Part shown: positions 4,163 through 5,437 of the stretch, in pieces
Position numbering within the stretch: position 1 is the first letter of the stretch
How the letters are laid out: every line of letters starts with the position of its first letter
From: an uncultured Elioraea sp.
GTDB taxonomy: Bacteria; Pseudomonadota; Alphaproteobacteria; Acetobacterales; Acetobacteraceae
Assembly (NCBI GenBank): GCA_937995555.1
Contig: CALKJX010000324.1
Span: forward strand, 1-5,437
Direction of reading: 5' to 3'
DNA length: 5,437 nucleotides
Position numbers and translations under genes: made by a program
Notes under the pieces: generated by a model
The model's database searches: none
What the model saw: the letters and a program-made list of their open reading frames with translations, nothing else
What the model was told of the DNA's origin: nothing

Positions 4163-5437
4163 CTAGACGATCGCGCGGATATGCGGGCGCAGATGCGGAC
4201 TGACCAGCAGCGCAGGCTGCTCGCCCATGGTGGCGGCGCGGTCGAACACCTCGCGTACCCTGGCCATGAACTCCTGAAGCTTGGTCGGCTGGACGGCGAG
4301 CTGGCGATCCTCGGGCGGGCCGACCATCGACTCGGCGAAGACGCGTTCCCACTCGGCCGAGAGCGTCACCAGCGGGACATAGCCGTTCGGCCCCATCAGG
4401 CTGTCGGTGATCTGGCGCGCGAGCCGGTTGCGGACCGAGGCGAGCAGTGCGTTGAAGCCGCGCGCGCCGCCGGCGGCATCCTGGATGCCTTCCAGGATCG
4501 TCGGCAGGTCGCGGATCGAGACACGCTCGGCGAGCAGCGCCTGGAGCACGCGCTGGATCGTGCCGGTGCCAACCTGCGCGGCGGTGAGATCGGCGACCAG
4601 GCGCTGATGTTCACGCGGCAGATCGTCGAGCAGCTTCTGCGTCTCGGCGAAGGAGAGCAGCTCGGCCATGTTCTCGCGCACGAGCTCGGTCAGGTGGGTC
4701 GCGAGCACGCCGGCGGCGTCCACCACGGTGCAGCCGCGCGCCAGCGCCTCCTCGCGCTGGGATTCCTCGATCCAGATCGCGGGCAGGCCGAAGCTCGGCT
4801 CCTGGCAGCGTTCGCCGGGCAGGTCGGGCACGCCGCCCGCCGGATCGATCGCGAGCAGCAGCGGCGGGCGGAGCTGGCCGCGCCCGGCCTCGATCTCCTT
4901 CACGCGGATGGCGTAGGTGTCGGGCGGCAGGGCGAGGTTGTCCTGGATGCGGACGGAGGGCAGCACGAAGCCCAGTTCCTGCGCGATGCTGCGGCGCAGG
5001 CCCTTGATCTGCTCGGTCAGGCGCGGCGCCTCCCCGGCGGCAAGCGAGAGCAGCCCGTAGCCGAGTTCGAGCCGCAGCAGGTCCATCCGCAGCGTCTCGG
5101 CGATCGGCGGATCGGCCGCGGGCGCCGGGGCCTCCGGTGCCGCCGCCGGCGCCTGCCCCCGGCGGTGCCGCGCCCAGGCCGCGGCCCCCGCCGCCGCCGA
5201 CAGCGCGAGGAAGGGCAGCAGAGGCATGCCCGGCAGGAAGCCCATGAAGGCCGCCACGCCCGCGGCGATGGCCAGCGGCTTGGCCCCGCCGCCGAGCTGG
5301 CCGAGCATCACCTCGTCCGTCGTGCCCTCGGTGTTGCCCTTGGTGACGACGATGTGTTTTCTCTTTATTAGTTCGTCGACAAGGGCGGCGAGTTCCGCTT
5401 CGTCCAGCGTCTCCGAGACAAGATTGCTAATCACGTT
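4163..5437 (-). CDS. flhA: Flagellar export gate protein FlhA, C-terminal part, ending at a premature TAG (partial at right edge)
   Basis: FlhA forms the nonameric ring of the flagellar type III export gate. An N-terminal membrane domain is followed by a cytoplasmic domain that docks chaperone-substrate complexes. Numbering from the GTG at 5434, the visible part has TEGTTDEVMLGQLGG (35-49) and two hydrophobic segments (54-69, containing AAFMGFLPG, and 71-88). A Pro/Ala linker (about 93-110) leads into the cytoplasmic domain: LRLELGYGLLSLA (120-132), RRSIAQELGFVLP (147-159), VRENMAELLS (252-261), LPTILEGIQD (310-319) and PALLVSPHLRPHIRAIV (407-423). About 270 N-terminal residues, including most membrane helices and the FHIPEP signature, are absent. 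The TAG at 4165-4163 sits where homologues have Glu in IVERFRP and removes 26 residues. Residues 1 to about 30 (DEAELAALVDELIKRKHI) are hydrophilic and unlike FlhA, and the frame is open past the edge, so GTG 5434 is not a supported start. Confidence 0.85.
   Translation of the reverse strand, partial: NVISNLVSETLDEAELAALVDELIKRKHIVVTKGNTEGTTDEVMLGQLGGGAKPLAIAAGVAAFMGFLPGMPLLPFLALSAAAGAAAWARHRRGQAPAAAPEAPAPAADPPIAETLRMDLLRLELGYGLLSLAAGEAPRLTEQIKGLRRSIAQELGFVLPSVRIQDNLALPPDTYAIRVKEIEAGRGQLRPPLLLAIDPAGGVPDLPGERCQEPSFGLPAIWIEESQREEALARGCTVVDAAGVLATHLTELVRENMAELLSFAETQKLLDDLPREHQRLVADLTAAQVGTGTIQRVLQALLAERVSIRDLPTILEGIQDAAGGARGFNALLASVRNRLARQITDSLMGPNGYVPLVTLSAEWERVFAESMVGPPEDRQLAVQPTKLQEFMARVREVFDRAATMGEQPALLVSPHLRPHIRAIV
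5346..5437 (-). other. AT-richer, non-FlhA-like segment joined in frame to flhA
   Basis: On the minus strand this stretch reads NVISNLVSETLDEAELAALV and on through DELIKRKHIV, joining FlhA-like sequence around VVTKGNTEGTTDE. Its codons include ATT, AAT, CTT, CTA, ATA, AGA and AAA, unlike the G/C-ending codons elsewhere. The predicted fold (acidic helix followed by a strand) resembles the tail of a soluble protein. FlhA should have a membrane helix ending in a pattern like ...AAGxLV(S/T)K here. I cannot name the source protein. The true boundary may lie anywhere in about 5333-5350, where VTKG could be shared by both parents. Confidence 0.5.

Noticed and set aside
3854..5371. Long plus-strand open frame (about 505 codons) antisense to flhA and part of flhF
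   Set aside because: The protein is low-complexity and rich in Arg, Gly, His and Gln, with no domain. It mirrors strong G/C wobble bias on the opposite strand, and the FlhA/FlhF reading is unmistakable.
1..5437. Search for tRNA/rRNA, CRISPR-type repeats, insertion-sequence ends, att sites or a defence/toxin system
   Set aside because: No direct repeat series, terminal inverted repeats, transposase motifs or RNA-gene signatures were seen. Coding density leaves almost no unexplained space.

Overview
The window is about 70% G+C with strongly G/C-biased third codon positions and no long non-coding stretch. RsmE, UbiA, FlhA, FlhF and FlhG all read like alphaproteobacterial versions, and the gene set and protein style suggest Rhodospirillales, perhaps Acetobacteraceae. 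That placement is an inference from protein style, not from a marker gene. The organism, or its recent ancestor, was a flagellated, ubiquinone-using bacterium.

Left part (1-2378): rsmE (16S rRNA m3U1498 methyltransferase) on the minus strand diverges from ubiA (4-hydroxybenzoate polyprenyltransferase) on the plus strand. Only 38 bp separate the starts, and the gap contains a palindromic CTATAG that could serve as a -10 element in both directions. ubiA overlaps, through ATGA, a class I SAM methyltransferase resembling the ETF-beta lysine methyltransferase (METTL20) group. If that assignment is right, the pair couples ubiquinone synthesis with modification of a flavoprotein that feeds electrons to ubiquinone. 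At the extreme left, positions 1-96 can be read as the C-terminal end of an unidentified plus-strand gene converging on rsmE.

Right part (2382-5437): a minus-strand flagellar cluster transcribed flhA > flhF > flhG. FlhA is the export-gate membrane protein, FlhF the SRP-type GTPase that sets where the flagellum is built, and FlhG its MinD-like ATPase partner that limits flagellar number. flhF and flhG overlap by ATGA. flhG converges on the methyltransferase gene with a 3-bp gap.

The most notable content is damage or rearrangement in flhA. An in-frame TAG at 4163-4165 replaces the glutamate expected in the conserved C-terminal IVERFRP stretch. The reading frame continues intact for 26 more family-like codons to a TGA 3 nt before flhF. 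At the other end, the FlhA-like sequence begins abruptly near 5333-5350. Upstream of that point are hydrophilic, AT-richer codons where FlhA should be membrane-embedded, which suggests a rearrangement, an insertion or an assembly chimera at the window edge. I found no convincing new defence, mobile or RNA system. The other genes look like ordinary core genes.
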